DNA from: Eubacterium sp. UBA3279 | GTDB taxonomy: Bacteria; Bacillota; Clostridia; Lachnospirales; Lachnospiraceae | Direction of reading: 5' to 3' | Assembly: GCA_002361775.1 (NCBI GenBank) | Contig: DETV01000012.1 | Coordinates: forward strand, 1-6,709 | DNA: 6,709 bases | The notes under the pieces: model-generated | Databases searched by the model: none | Told to the model about the DNA's origin: nothing | The model's input: the letters and a program-made list of their open reading frames with translations, nothing else | Program-made: the position numbers and the translations under genes | Part shown: in pieces, positions 1 to 6,180 of the stretch | Position numbering within the stretch: the first letter of the stretch is position 1 | Layout: every line of letters starts with the position of its first letter

Positions 1-28
1 GTCAAGAACTTTTTTAACTTTTTTCAAA
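1..28 (-). promoter_or_regulatory. Third tandem promoter (P3), cut by the window edge: -35 and A-rich upstream element only
   Basis: Read on the minus strand, bases 5-1 give TTGAC, the first five bases of a perfect -35 box. It is preceded by an A-tract-rich stretch (28-6) identical to the one in front of the complete promoter P2. The sixth base of the box and the -10 lie beyond the window. Because the -35 and its upstream element are an exact copy of P2, I infer a third promoter of the same array firing leftward. The missing -10 is the main uncertainty. Confidence 0.6.
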
Positions 29-67
29 AAGTTTTTTTCGTTCTTTTTCGACCCCGTCGCAAGCAAC

Positions 68-79
68 TATGATATCATA
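68..79. repeat. 12-bp perfect palindrome covering the P2 -10 box
   Basis: TATGATATCATA is its own reverse complement and contains the P2 -10 (TATGAT) on both strands. It reaches to about the expected transcription start. It could be a chance result of an AT-rich -10 region or could influence melting. No regulator can be assigned. Confidence 0.5.
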
Positions 80-125
80 TCACGCATTATCTAATCTGTC
101 AAGAACTTTTTTAACTTTTTTCAAA
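74..125 (-). promoter_or_regulatory. Strong sigma-A promoter P2 with UP-like element, probably for an rRNA operon
   Basis: On the minus strand the -35 is TTGACA (102-97), the spacer is exactly 17 bases (96-80) and the -10 is TATGAT (79-74). Start of transcription is expected near 67-68. The stretch 125-103 is a run of A-tracts like the UP elements of Firmicutes rRNA promoters. A perfect consensus -35, ideal spacer and tandem arrangement are typical of rRNA or tRNA operons. The RNA gene itself would lie left of base 1, so the identity of the target is inference. Confidence 0.85.
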
Positions 126-140
126 TTCTTTTTAGATAAT
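86..140. repeat. 9-bp perfect inverted repeat bracketing the P2 -35 and upstream element
   Basis: ATTATCTAA at 86-94 and TTAGATAAT at 132-140 are exact reverse complements, separated by 37 bases that hold the P2 -35 and A-tracts. In a P1 transcript the arms could pair. In DNA they could be paired protein-binding half-sites. No function can be given from sequence alone, and with AT-only content plus one G/C pair per arm it may be coincidental. Confidence 0.4.
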
Positions 141-141
141 T

Positions 142-197
142 GCAAGCTATGTTTCTTTGCTCATTTGTATCATAAGCATTTCTCAAACACAGCTTGC
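142..197 (-). other. Predicted hairpin at the 5' end of the P1 leader RNA
   Basis: In minus-strand RNA, GCAAGCUGUGUUU (197-185) can pair with AAACAUAGCUUGC (154-142), giving 13 contiguous pairs with one G-U wobble and a 30-base loop. The 5' arm begins within a few bases of the expected P1 start, so the hairpin would cap the P1 transcript. There is no U-run after it, so it is not an intrinsic terminator. It may stabilise or time folding of the leader of the downstream stable RNA. The structure is visible in the sequence; the role is inferred. Confidence 0.55.
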
Positions 198-199
198 TT

Positions 200-240
200 A
201 TAATATCATTTCATTCACAGATTGTCAACTACTTTTTTAT
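200..240 (-). promoter_or_regulatory. Strong sigma-A promoter P1 immediately after the MATE gene
   Basis: On the minus strand the -35 is TTGACA (228-223), the spacer is 17 bases (222-206) and the -10 is TATTAT (205-200), with initiation expected near 193. The -35 begins eight bases after the end of the MATE stop codon (239-237). The A-rich last codons of that gene therefore serve as the upstream element. Together with P2 and the truncated P3 it forms a tandem array pointing out of the left edge, as in rRNA operons. Confidence 0.85.
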
Positions 241-1613
241 ATTTTTATTTTCATCCATTTCCCGCTTTTAAATCGAAGGGAACCAAAAACCAATCGACAA
301 AACTGATCCGCTGCAATTCCCATCCAGATTCCATAAATACCAAATCCACAAATATAGCAAAATATATATCCCGCAATCGTTCGAATAAATGTAACGCTGA
401 TGCAGGATGCAATTGTTGTATAAACAACATCTCCTGCGCCACGAAGAGCGCCTGTAAAAATCACCTGGCATATCTGAAAAAGCACAATCACCACAATAAT
501 ACGACTGATTCCCTGTCCCATATCAACAATTGAAGCTTCATCAAAGAAAAGCTGATATATCAGTCGGCCACAAAACAGATAAAAAACTGATAAAAGTACT
601 GCCATAAATAACCCTATTTTCTGACAGGTCCAGCCATATTTTTTTGCCTGTTCCGGATTTTTTTCTCCAAGACTCTGTCCTATCAAAGCTACAGCAGCAG
701 CCTGCATTCCATCTCCAATGGAAAAAGATAAACTCAACACATTCATCCCCACCTGATGAGCCGCCATAGCGGCAGTTCCCATATCTGCTGCCATAACAGC
801 CGTAGACATAAATCCAATCCTCAACAATACCTGTTCCAGAAATACACTGCTCCCCAAACGGATAATTGTTTTCAGAGAACTAAAACGTTTCCACAGCTTC
901 TCTTTTATAATAAAACGGATATTTAAAAAAGAGTCTTTTTTTATCAGCGAACAGATACTCATAATGCTGGCTACTACCGTTCCGATTACCGTTGCAATTG
1001 CGGCTCCCCGTATTCCCAATTGAGGAAAGCCAAAATTTCCACCGATCAGAAGATAATTTCCTATAATATTCACCAGACTGGAAATGGTATTCGTATACAT
1101 GGCAATTTTCGTATTTCCCGATCCTCTCTGCGCGGAATTGATTACCATAGATACAATATTAAAAATAGCGCCGCCCATAATAATCCGAAAATAAGTAACT
1201 GCTCCTTTATGGGTATCCGGTCCGGAGCCACACAAAGCAATAATATTATCTGCAGCGGCAACACAAATACAACTGATAAGTACACCCAATACCAGCACCA
1301 TTAGCAACGCAGCCGCCAATGTCTCATTGGCTCTTTCCCGATCTCTTTCTCCTTTTCTTCTGGCCACAATTGCCGATATAGCCACATTAACAGCAATAAA
1401 GACTGCCAGTCCTAAAAACTTGGGCTGAGTCGTCAGTCCCACTGACGCCACAGCTTCTGACCCCATACTACTGACCATCAACGTATCAATCATACCTGCC
1501 AGTGAAATAAAAAACGATTCAAAAACAGCCGGCCATGCAGTGGACAACACCCGTACTAACGGACGACCATCTTCTTTCTCTCTGTAATTTTTTGTTTTTT
1601 TCACTTCCCCCAC
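237..1613 (-). CDS. MATE-family multidrug efflux transporter
   Basis: This is an integral inner-membrane protein of 458 residues, the usual MATE length, expected to form 12 transmembrane helices in two pseudo-symmetric halves. Members exchange cationic drugs or metabolites for Na+ or H+; the substrate here cannot be told. The protein is strongly hydrophobic throughout. The two halves carry matching signatures, AQRGSGNTK near residues 161-169 and ALRGAGD near 389-395, as expected from duplicated MatE domains. The first helix region (about 22-48, with FISLAGMIDTLMV) is typical. The tail is basic (GKWMKIKI). It lies 40 bases after radA, so the two are probably co-transcribed. The start is uncertain: GTG at 1613 has AAGGGATG about 9 bases upstream, while GTG at 1604 has GGAG (1616-1613) 8 bases upstream. 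An in-frame TGA at 1622-1620 excludes a longer form. No terminator is seen before the promoter that follows. Confidence 0.9.
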   Translation of the reverse strand: MGEVKKTKNYREKEDGRPLVRVLSTAWPAVFESFFISLAGMIDTLMVSSMGSEAVASVGLTTQPKFLGLAVFIAVNVAISAIVARRKGERDRERANETLAAALLMVLVLGVLISCICVAAADNIIALCGSGPDTHKGAVTYFRIIMGGAIFNIVSMVINSAQRGSGNTKIAMYTNTISSLVNIIGNYLLIGGNFGFPQLGIRGAAIATVIGTVVASIMSICSLIKKDSFLNIRFIIKEKLWKRFSSLKTIIRLGSSVFLEQVLLRIGFMSTAVMAADMGTAAMAAHQVGMNVLSLSFSIGDGMQAAAVALIGQSLGEKNPEQAKKYGWTCQKIGLFMAVLLSVFYLFCGRLIYQLFFDEASIVDMGQGISRIIVVIVLFQICQVIFTGALRGAGDVVYTTIASCISVTFIRTIAGYIFCYICGFGIYGIWMGIAADQFCRLVFGSLRFKSGKWMKIKI

Positions 1614-1653
1614 TCCACTTCATCCCTTCTTTTTCATTTCTCTTCCATTGCAA

Positions 1654-3033
1654 TTATTTTCCCTTTTGATACAAAAATTGTACCGCATCCTTGATCGTTT
1701 CCACCGGAATTAAACATACATCCGTAATATTTTTTACACTTTTCATGCATACAGCCGGCAAAATAATCGTGGTAAAACCTAATTTTTTCGCTTCCAATAC
1801 TCTTTGTTCCGCCATACTTACCGCACGCACTTCACCACTCAATCCCACTTCGCCAAACACCAGTACCTTATCGTCAATGACAATATCTTTATAGCTGGAA
1901 ACAATAGCCAAAAGAATCCCCAGATCAATAGCCGGTTCATTCATACGGATTCCCCCTGCTATATTTACATAAGCATCACAGGACGATAGATTCATTCCCA
2001 ATCGCTTTTCCAGTACGGCCATCAAAAGATTTACTCTGTTAAAATCTGTTCCCGCCGCCGTTCTTCTGGGAATACCAAAATTACTGGCGCAGACAAGAGC
2101 CTGAATTTCTATTAAAATCGGGCGGGTTCCTTCCATTGAGCAGGCTACTACCGACCCTGAAGCTCCCTCTGGTTTTCCATTTAACATATATTCCGATGGA
2201 TTTTCCACCTCAACCAGTCCTTCTTCTCTCATTTCGAATACACCTATCTCATTGGTTGAACCAAATCGATTTTTTACCCCTCTCAAAATCCGATAGGATG
2301 CATGTCTGTCCCCTTCAAAATAAAGAACTGTATCCACCATATGTTCCAGAACCCTGGGACCTGCCACACTTCCATCTTTTGTAACATGTCCCACTATAAA
2401 AACAGAAACATTCAAACCTTTTGCAATCTGCATCAATACCCCTGTGGATTCTCTCACCTGTGAAACACTGCCGGGAGCAGACGATACATCTTCATTAAAC
2501 ATGGTCTGAATAGAGTCGATCACCACCACATCCGGTTTGTTTTTTTCTATTACCTGACGGATCTGATTTAGATTAGTCTCACAAAGCAACAGTAATCTGT
2601 CACTGAAAGCTCCTATTCTCTGTGCCCGAAGCTTTATCTGCTTTAAAGATTCCTCTCCTGAAATATATAACACCTGCACTTTTTCTGCCAGATTTCTGCA
2701 CACCTGGAGAAGCAGGGTGGATTTTCCTATTCCCGGATCTCCGCCCACCAGGGTCATGGAACCGCTTACAATTCCCCCGCCAAGAACACGATCCAATTCA
2801 CTGATACCTGTATGAATCCTCTCTTCTTCTGTGATTTTTACCTGAGATAAAGCCATCGGTTCCGTATGTTTTATCTGACACATTCCCGCACCTGCAGTTT
2901 TCCCTGCTCCGGGCGAAACTGTTTCTTCCACAAAAGTATTCCATTGCCGACACGCCGGACACTGCCCCATCCATTTGGGAGATTCATATCCGCACTCCTG
3001 ACAAAAAAATACCGTTTTTTTCCCTTTTGCCAT
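1654..3033 (-). CDS. radA: DNA repair protein RadA (Sms), RecA-like ATPase
   Basis: RadA/Sms is a cytoplasmic ATPase that processes recombination intermediates and drives branch migration with RecA. At 459 residues it has the family's normal length. Domains in order: an N-terminal zinc finger with C11-x2-C14 and C25-x2-C28; a RecA-like core with Walker A GGDPGIGKST (about 97-106) and Walker B VVVIDS (about 169-174); the RadA-specific KNRFG motif (254-258); and a C-terminal Lon-protease-like domain (about 280-459). All key motifs are intact. I chose ATG at 3033 because GGAGG (3042-3038) sits four bases ahead and the protein then starts MAKGKKTVFFC, as in homologues. A TTG five codons upstream (3048) would place the Shine-Dalgarno inside the gene. 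It is preceded by a structured 125-base leader with a terminator-like stem and followed by the MATE gene. The usual downstream partner disA is absent. Confidence 0.97.
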   Translation of the reverse strand: MAKGKKTVFFCQECGYESPKWMGQCPACRQWNTFVEETVSPGAGKTAGAGMCQIKHTEPMALSQVKITEEERIHTGISELDRVLGGGIVSGSMTLVGGDPGIGKSTLLLQVCRNLAEKVQVLYISGEESLKQIKLRAQRIGAFSDRLLLLCETNLNQIRQVIEKNKPDVVVIDSIQTMFNEDVSSAPGSVSQVRESTGVLMQIAKGLNVSVFIVGHVTKDGSVAGPRVLEHMVDTVLYFEGDRHASYRILRGVKNRFGSTNEIGVFEMREEGLVEVENPSEYMLNGKPEGASGSVVACSMEGTRPILIEIQALVCASNFGIPRRTAAGTDFNRVNLLMAVLEKRLGMNLSSCDAYVNIAGGIRMNEPAIDLGILLAIVSSYKDIVIDDKVLVFGEVGLSGEVRAVSMAEQRVLEAKKLGFTTIILPAVCMKSVKNITDVCLIPVETIKDAVQFLYQKGK

Positions 3034-3045
3034 TCTGCCTCCAAT

Positions 3046-3145
3046 CAAAAAGAGACTGTCACAACAATTATCTATTCAAAATATTACTGACTGCAAACAC
3101 TTTTACAGTTGTAAATATTTCTCAAGATCCAGATGCGACAGCCTC
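3046..3145 (-). terminator. Terminator-like hairpin in the radA leader (possible attenuator or transcription-unit boundary)
   Basis: In minus-strand RNA, GAGGCUGUCGCA (3145-3134) pairs with UGUGACAGUCUC (3063-3052) over 12 uninterrupted pairs, two of them G-U. The 3' arm is followed directly by UUUUU (3051-3047). That is the form of an intrinsic terminator, but with a 70-base loop and with the U-run only four bases before the radA GGAGG. Inside the loop are a 7-bp AU stem (3079-3085 with 3114-3120) and a near-palindrome TTTACA-N2-TGTAAA (3102-3115). It could end read-through from the clpC side or attenuate radA. The large loop makes termination efficiency uncertain. Confidence 0.55.
3067..3097 (-). 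promoter_or_regulatory. Candidate weak promoter for radA inside the hairpin loop
   Basis: On the minus strand TTTGCA (3097-3092) and TAGATA (3074-3069) are 17 bases apart. An alternative reading is TTGCAG (3096-3091) with GATAAT (3072-3067), 18 bases apart. Both are moderate matches to sigma-A consensus. Initiation would fall near the 3' arm of the leader stem, so transcripts from here would lack the 5' arm and escape the terminator-like fold. This is a plausible arrangement, not a demonstrated one. Confidence 0.35.
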
Positions 3146-3173
3146 CCCCATCCCTAAAACATCAACTTTTTAC

Positions 3174-3587
3174 TTATACTCTGTCAATTTCTACCTGCAC
3201 TGCTTTATCAGGATTCAAATCTACACTGAATGATAATTTTCCTCCCAGATTTGTCTTCATATGGCCAAGACCCATACCATCCAGAATTACTTTATAATCA
3301 CTGTCTGCCTCCATCTCCACAGTAATCTGTGTATTATCTGTCCCTTCCACTGCAAAAATCATACCTTTGTCACTGATCTTCATATCCAGTACTGTGGTTC
3401 CCGGTACAGACTCATAGACAAACATTCCGTTTCTTTCCAGTTTGGTAATCTCACAGAACGTTTTCACTTTATACAAATCTCCGTCATATTCAAAATCCGA
3501 CAGTTTTGACTTTGTCTCCAACTCATAATTCCCAAAGCTAATACCGCCAGCTTCTTCCGTTCTGATTAATTCTTTAATCGTTGCCAT
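3174..3587 (-). CDS. Conserved protein of unknown function between clpC and radA
   Basis: This is a soluble, acidic 137-residue protein with no signal peptide or membrane segment. From memory, close relatives in Lachnospiraceae are sometimes labelled endosialidase in databases. I see no catalytic motif or tailspike-like repeat to support that label and treat it as unreliable. Alternating hydrophobic and polar residues with many glycines suggest an all-beta fold. The most distinctive stretches are the N-terminus (MATIKELIRTEE), KTFCEITKLERNGMFVYESV (about 43-62) and GHMKTNLGGKLSFSVDL (about 108-124). There is a single cysteine (C45). The start is well set: AGGAGG (3597-3592) lies four to five bases before the ATG. 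The gene begins 95 bases after clpC, with a possible promoter of its own in the gap, and ends 140 bases before the radA ATG. Its position suggests a housekeeping role, but no function can be assigned. Confidence 0.85.
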   Translation of the reverse strand: MATIKELIRTEEAGGISFGNYELETKSKLSDFEYDGDLYKVKTFCEITKLERNGMFVYESVPGTTVLDMKISDKGMIFAVEGTDNTQITVEMEADSDYKVILDGMGLGHMKTNLGGKLSFSVDLNPDKAVQVEIDRV

Positions 3588-3656
3588 AATATCCTCCTAG
3601 TTCTATCTCTTGTACATTTCACTTGTATGTTCATAGCAACTTCCGTTACTGCTTAT

Positions 3657-3667
3657 ATTATATAACA
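3657..3667 (-). promoter_or_regulatory. Candidate extended -10 promoter for the 137-residue protein
   Basis: On the minus strand, in the 95-base gap after clpC, TG-T-TATATA (3667-3659), overlapping TATAAT (3662-3657), forms a near-consensus extended -10. No good -35 lies 16-18 bases upstream, where the clpC stop region falls. It is a plausible separate start for the small gene, and possibly radA, about 70 bases before the start codon. The AT-rich gap makes chance matches likely. Confidence 0.4.
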
Positions 3668-3682
3668 TATCCACAAAAACTT

Positions 3683-6130
3683 CTAGTCGGCCACTGAAAA
3701 TTTTATAACTTTTTTAGACACTGACACGATCACATGATCTCCCCTGTGAATCCGTCCTTCCAGGATTTCCTCAGCCATAGCATCCTCAATCTTATTCTGG
3801 ATTGCCCGCTTCAATGGTCTTGCCCCATACTTGCTGTCAAATCCTTCTTCGGCAATATATTCTTTTACACTGCTTCGCACTGTCAGTTCAATATCCAGTT
3901 GTTCTTTGCACCGGTTCTGGAGTTTTTTCAGTAAAAGCGAAACAATCTGTTTGATTTCATCTTTCCTCAGGGTATGGAACACCAGTATTTCATCAATTCG
4001 GTTTAAAAATTCCGGTTTAAATATTCTCTTAACCTCTTCCATTACCCCATTTTTCATGTGTTCGTAATCTTTTTTTGCGTCTTCCCCTGAAGAAAATCCC
4101 AAACGTTTTGGTTCTACAATACTTTGGGCTCCCGCATTAGAAGTCATAATAATACAGGTCTGTTTGAAATCCACTTTTCTTCCCTGGGCATCTGTGATAT
4201 GACCGTCATCCAACACCTGGAGCAGAATATTGAACACATCCGGATGAGCCTTTTCAATTTCATCAAAAAGAATCACACTATAGGGATTTCTTCTCACTTT
4301 TTCAGAAAGCTGTCCGCCTTCTTCATATCCCACATATCCCGGCGGTGATCCTATCATTTTGGACACACTGTGCTTTTCCATATATTCTGACATATCAACA
4401 CGGATCAATGCCTGTTCTGAACCGAAAACTGCTTCAGCCAGCGCTTTGGAAAGTTCTGTTTTTCCCACACCTGTAGGTCCCAAAAACAAAAATGAACCTA
4501 TCGGTCTTGCAGGATCTTTCAATCCAACTCTTCCTCTTTTAATTGCCTTTGCCACAGCCATGACAGCTTCTTCCTGACCTATTACACGCTGATGGAGTGT
4601 TTTCTCCAACCGGGCCAGTCTCTTTGTTTCTTTTTCTGCCAGTTTTTGCACAGGAATCTTCGTCCATCCGGACACAATCTGAGCAATTGTTTCTTCTGTC
4701 ACAATAAGATTCCTGTTTTTATTTCTGTTTTCAAATCGCCTTTTAGCTGTCTGGTAAACTTTTTCTTCTTCTATCTGCTTATTCTGAATCTCTTTTGCCA
4801 GGGAAAAATCTCCCGCTTTAATGGCTTCTTCTTTTTCCTGACTCAATTTGCGAAGCTCCTGTTCTCCCTGTCTGAGCGCTTCCGGAACGGAAAATCCCGA
4901 AAGCTGCACTTTGGAGGATGCTTCATCCATCAAATCAATGGCTTTATCCGGTAAAAAACGATCTGTAATATACCGGGTAGACATTTTCACCGCAGCAGCC
5001 ACCGCTTCATCCGTAATCTCTACTCCATGATGTTTCTCATAATACGGGCGAAGTCCTTTTAATATAGCTATGGCCTGTTCCTCTGTAGGTTCTTCTACCG
5101 TGACAGGCTGAAATCTTCGTTCCAGAGCTGCATCTTTTTCAATATATTTTCTATATTCTTCCAGGGTAGTAGCGCCAATGATCTGAATCTCTCCTCTGGA
5201 AAGTGAAGGTTTTAAAATATTGGAGGCATCCAAAGCTCCTTCTGCTCCGCCGGCTCCTATAATTGTATGCAGTTCATCAATAAAGAGAAGAATTCCCTGA
5301 TGTTCCATCACTTCCGACACAACTCTTTTAATCCGCTCTTCAAATTCTCCCCGGTATTTAGAGCCTGCCACCATTCCAGACAAATCCAATACCACCACCC
5401 GTTTTCCTTTAATGGTATCAGGAACCATTTCCTGCACGATTCTTTGTGCCAGTCCTTCTGCTATCGCTGTTTTTCCTACTCCCGGTTCGCCGACCAGACA
5501 GGGATTATTCTTTGTCCGCCGACTTAAAATCTGAATAATGCGGGCAATTTCCTCTTCTCTCCCCACAACAGGATCTAATTTTCCCTGTCTCGCCAATTCT
5601 GTCAGATCACGGCTGTACTGATCCAGAGTTGGTGTGCCCATGGAAATATTTCCCCGGGAACTTTTCTTTCCATACGCTTCTTTTCCGGCAGTCTCTTCTC
5701 CCATGGCAACAAAAATTTCCATTTGCAGCTTCTGAATACTCACTCCCATGGTGTGAAGCAGCCGTGTTCCCACGCAATCTACTTCTTTCAGCATAGCAAG
5801 TAAAAGATGTTCCGTTCCCACCCGGGTACTTTTCAAATCCATTGCTTCCTGACGACTGTTTTCCAAAACAAGTTCTGCTCTGGGGGTATATCCTCTCTTA
5901 TCTGCCGTCAAAACCCCCTGTGCCGGAGCAATCAGCTTATCAATAAGTTCCATAAGCTTTTCTTCTCCCACACCAAATTCTCTTAAAACCATCCCGGCTG
6001 TTCCCTGTTCTTCATGAATAAGCCCTGCCAGCAGATGTTCCGTCCCGATATAATTGTGCCTGCATTTGCGAGCAGTTTTCTCTGCATACATTATCGCAGT
6101 CCTGGCCTGATCCGTATACTGTGTTTTCAT
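3683..6130 (-). CDS. clpC: ATP-dependent Clp protease ATP-binding subunit ClpC (class I HSP100 unfoldase)
   Basis: This cytoplasmic AAA+ hexamer unfolds damaged or tagged proteins and feeds them to ClpP. At 815 residues it is full length. Order: N-domain with two Clp repeats (about 5-75 and 80-142); D1 with Walker A GEPGVGKT (214-221), Walker B FIDELH (283-288), pore loop GSKYRGEF (256-263) and ALERRF (335-340); a ClpC-type middle domain with a UVR-like coiled coil (about 415-470); D2 with Walker A GPTGVGKT (551-558), pore loop GYVG (598-601), Walker B ILFDEIEKAH (620-629) and sensor-2 GARPLKRA (769-776). The LGF tripeptide (677-679) fits the ClpP-docking loop, and the single short middle domain separates it from ClpB. 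Glutamates E31 and E107 match B. subtilis ClpC E32 and E106, which bind phosphoarginine. The ATG is preceded by GGAGG (6141-6137) with six bases between. It follows the GntR gene by 50 bases, so co-transcription is likely. CtsR, McsA and McsB are not adjacent. Confidence 0.97.
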   Translation of the reverse strand: MKTQYTDQARTAIMYAEKTARKCRHNYIGTEHLLAGLIHEEQGTAGMVLREFGVGEEKLMELIDKLIAPAQGVLTADKRGYTPRAELVLENSRQEAMDLKSTRVGTEHLLLAMLKEVDCVGTRLLHTMGVSIQKLQMEIFVAMGEETAGKEAYGKKSSRGNISMGTPTLDQYSRDLTELARQGKLDPVVGREEEIARIIQILSRRTKNNPCLVGEPGVGKTAIAEGLAQRIVQEMVPDTIKGKRVVVLDLSGMVAGSKYRGEFEERIKRVVSEVMEHQGILLFIDELHTIIGAGGAEGALDASNILKPSLSRGEIQIIGATTLEEYRKYIEKDAALERRFQPVTVEEPTEEQAIAILKGLRPYYEKHHGVEITDEAVAAAVKMSTRYITDRFLPDKAIDLMDEASSKVQLSGFSVPEALRQGEQELRKLSQEKEEAIKAGDFSLAKEIQNKQIEEEKVYQTAKRRFENRNKNRNLIVTEETIAQIVSGWTKIPVQKLAEKETKRLARLEKTLHQRVIGQEEAVMAVAKAIKRGRVGLKDPARPIGSFLFLGPTGVGKTELSKALAEAVFGSEQALIRVDMSEYMEKHSVSKMIGSPPGYVGYEEGGQLSEKVRRNPYSVILFDEIEKAHPDVFNILLQVLDDGHITDAQGRKVDFKQTCIIMTSNAGAQSIVEPKRLGFSSGEDAKKDYEHMKNGVMEEVKRIFKPEFLNRIDEILVFHTLRKDEIKQIVSLLLKKLQNRCKEQLDIELTVRSSVKEYIAEEGFDSKYGARPLKRAIQNKIEDAMAEEILEGRIHRGDHVIVSVSKKVIKFSVAD

Positions 6131-6160
6131 GTATGTCCTCCATTCCTTCTACTTGATGTC

Positions 6161-6166
6161 ATTATA
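6161..6166 (-). promoter_or_regulatory. Possible -10 element between gntR-type gene and clpC
   Basis: On the minus strand a perfect TATAAT (6166-6161) lies 30 bases before the clpC start codon. There is no convincing -35 at 16-18 bases and no TG extension. It could allow some clpC-specific transcription, but the default reading is co-transcription with the regulator. It shares the octamer GTTATAAT with the promoter/palindrome upstream of the regulator gene. Confidence 0.25.
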
Positions 6167-6180
6167 ACTGAAATAAATTC

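Larger units (their letters stand above)
1..125. repeat. 28-bp perfect direct repeat (1-28 and 98-125)
   Basis: Bases 1-28 and 98-125 are identical over 28 positions, with the start points 97 bases apart. On the minus strand each copy consists of A-tracts spaced roughly a helical turn apart, followed by the -35 box. The repeat therefore duplicates the upstream (UP-like) element plus -35, not the whole promoter, because the spacer beyond the -35 cannot be compared at the edge. A diverged copy precedes promoter P1: AAAAAAGTAGTTGACA, against AAAAAAGTTCTTGACA in P2. Confidence 0.9.

Noticed and set aside
160..197. Extra promoter in the P1-P2 interval based on TATGAT at 174-169 on the minus strand.
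   Set aside because: The base stretch 17 upstream reads GCAAGC, not a -35, and the TG extension is at the wrong distance.
222..533. Plus-strand open frames such as 222-533, 4592-4954 and many shorter ones.
   Set aside because: They lie antisense within the well-supported MATE, radA and clpC genes, have low-complexity or biased composition, lack ribosome binding sites and show no recognisable domains.
1620..1637. Five-codon mini-ORF (MKKKG) just upstream of and in frame with the MATE gene.
   Set aside because: It has only a weak ribosome binding site and is the kind of AT-rich start/stop pair expected by chance. Its purine-rich tail more likely is the Shine-Dalgarno of the MATE gene.
3034..3048. 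Five-codon N-terminal extension of radA from TTG at 3048.
   Set aside because: The extension would contain the GGAGG that serves the ATG at 3033, and known RadA proteins begin at the equivalent of MAKGK.
3052..3145. Small transposon-like (MITE) element with 12-bp terminal inverted repeats.
   Set aside because: The flanks show no target-site duplication. The two mismatches are G-U compatible only in minus-strand RNA, and a U-run follows the 3' arm, all of which fit an RNA hairpin better.
3174..3587. Naming the 137-residue protein an endosialidase.
   Set aside because: I recall this label on relatives, but the protein is far too small and shows no sialidase catalytic motif or intramolecular chaperone domain.
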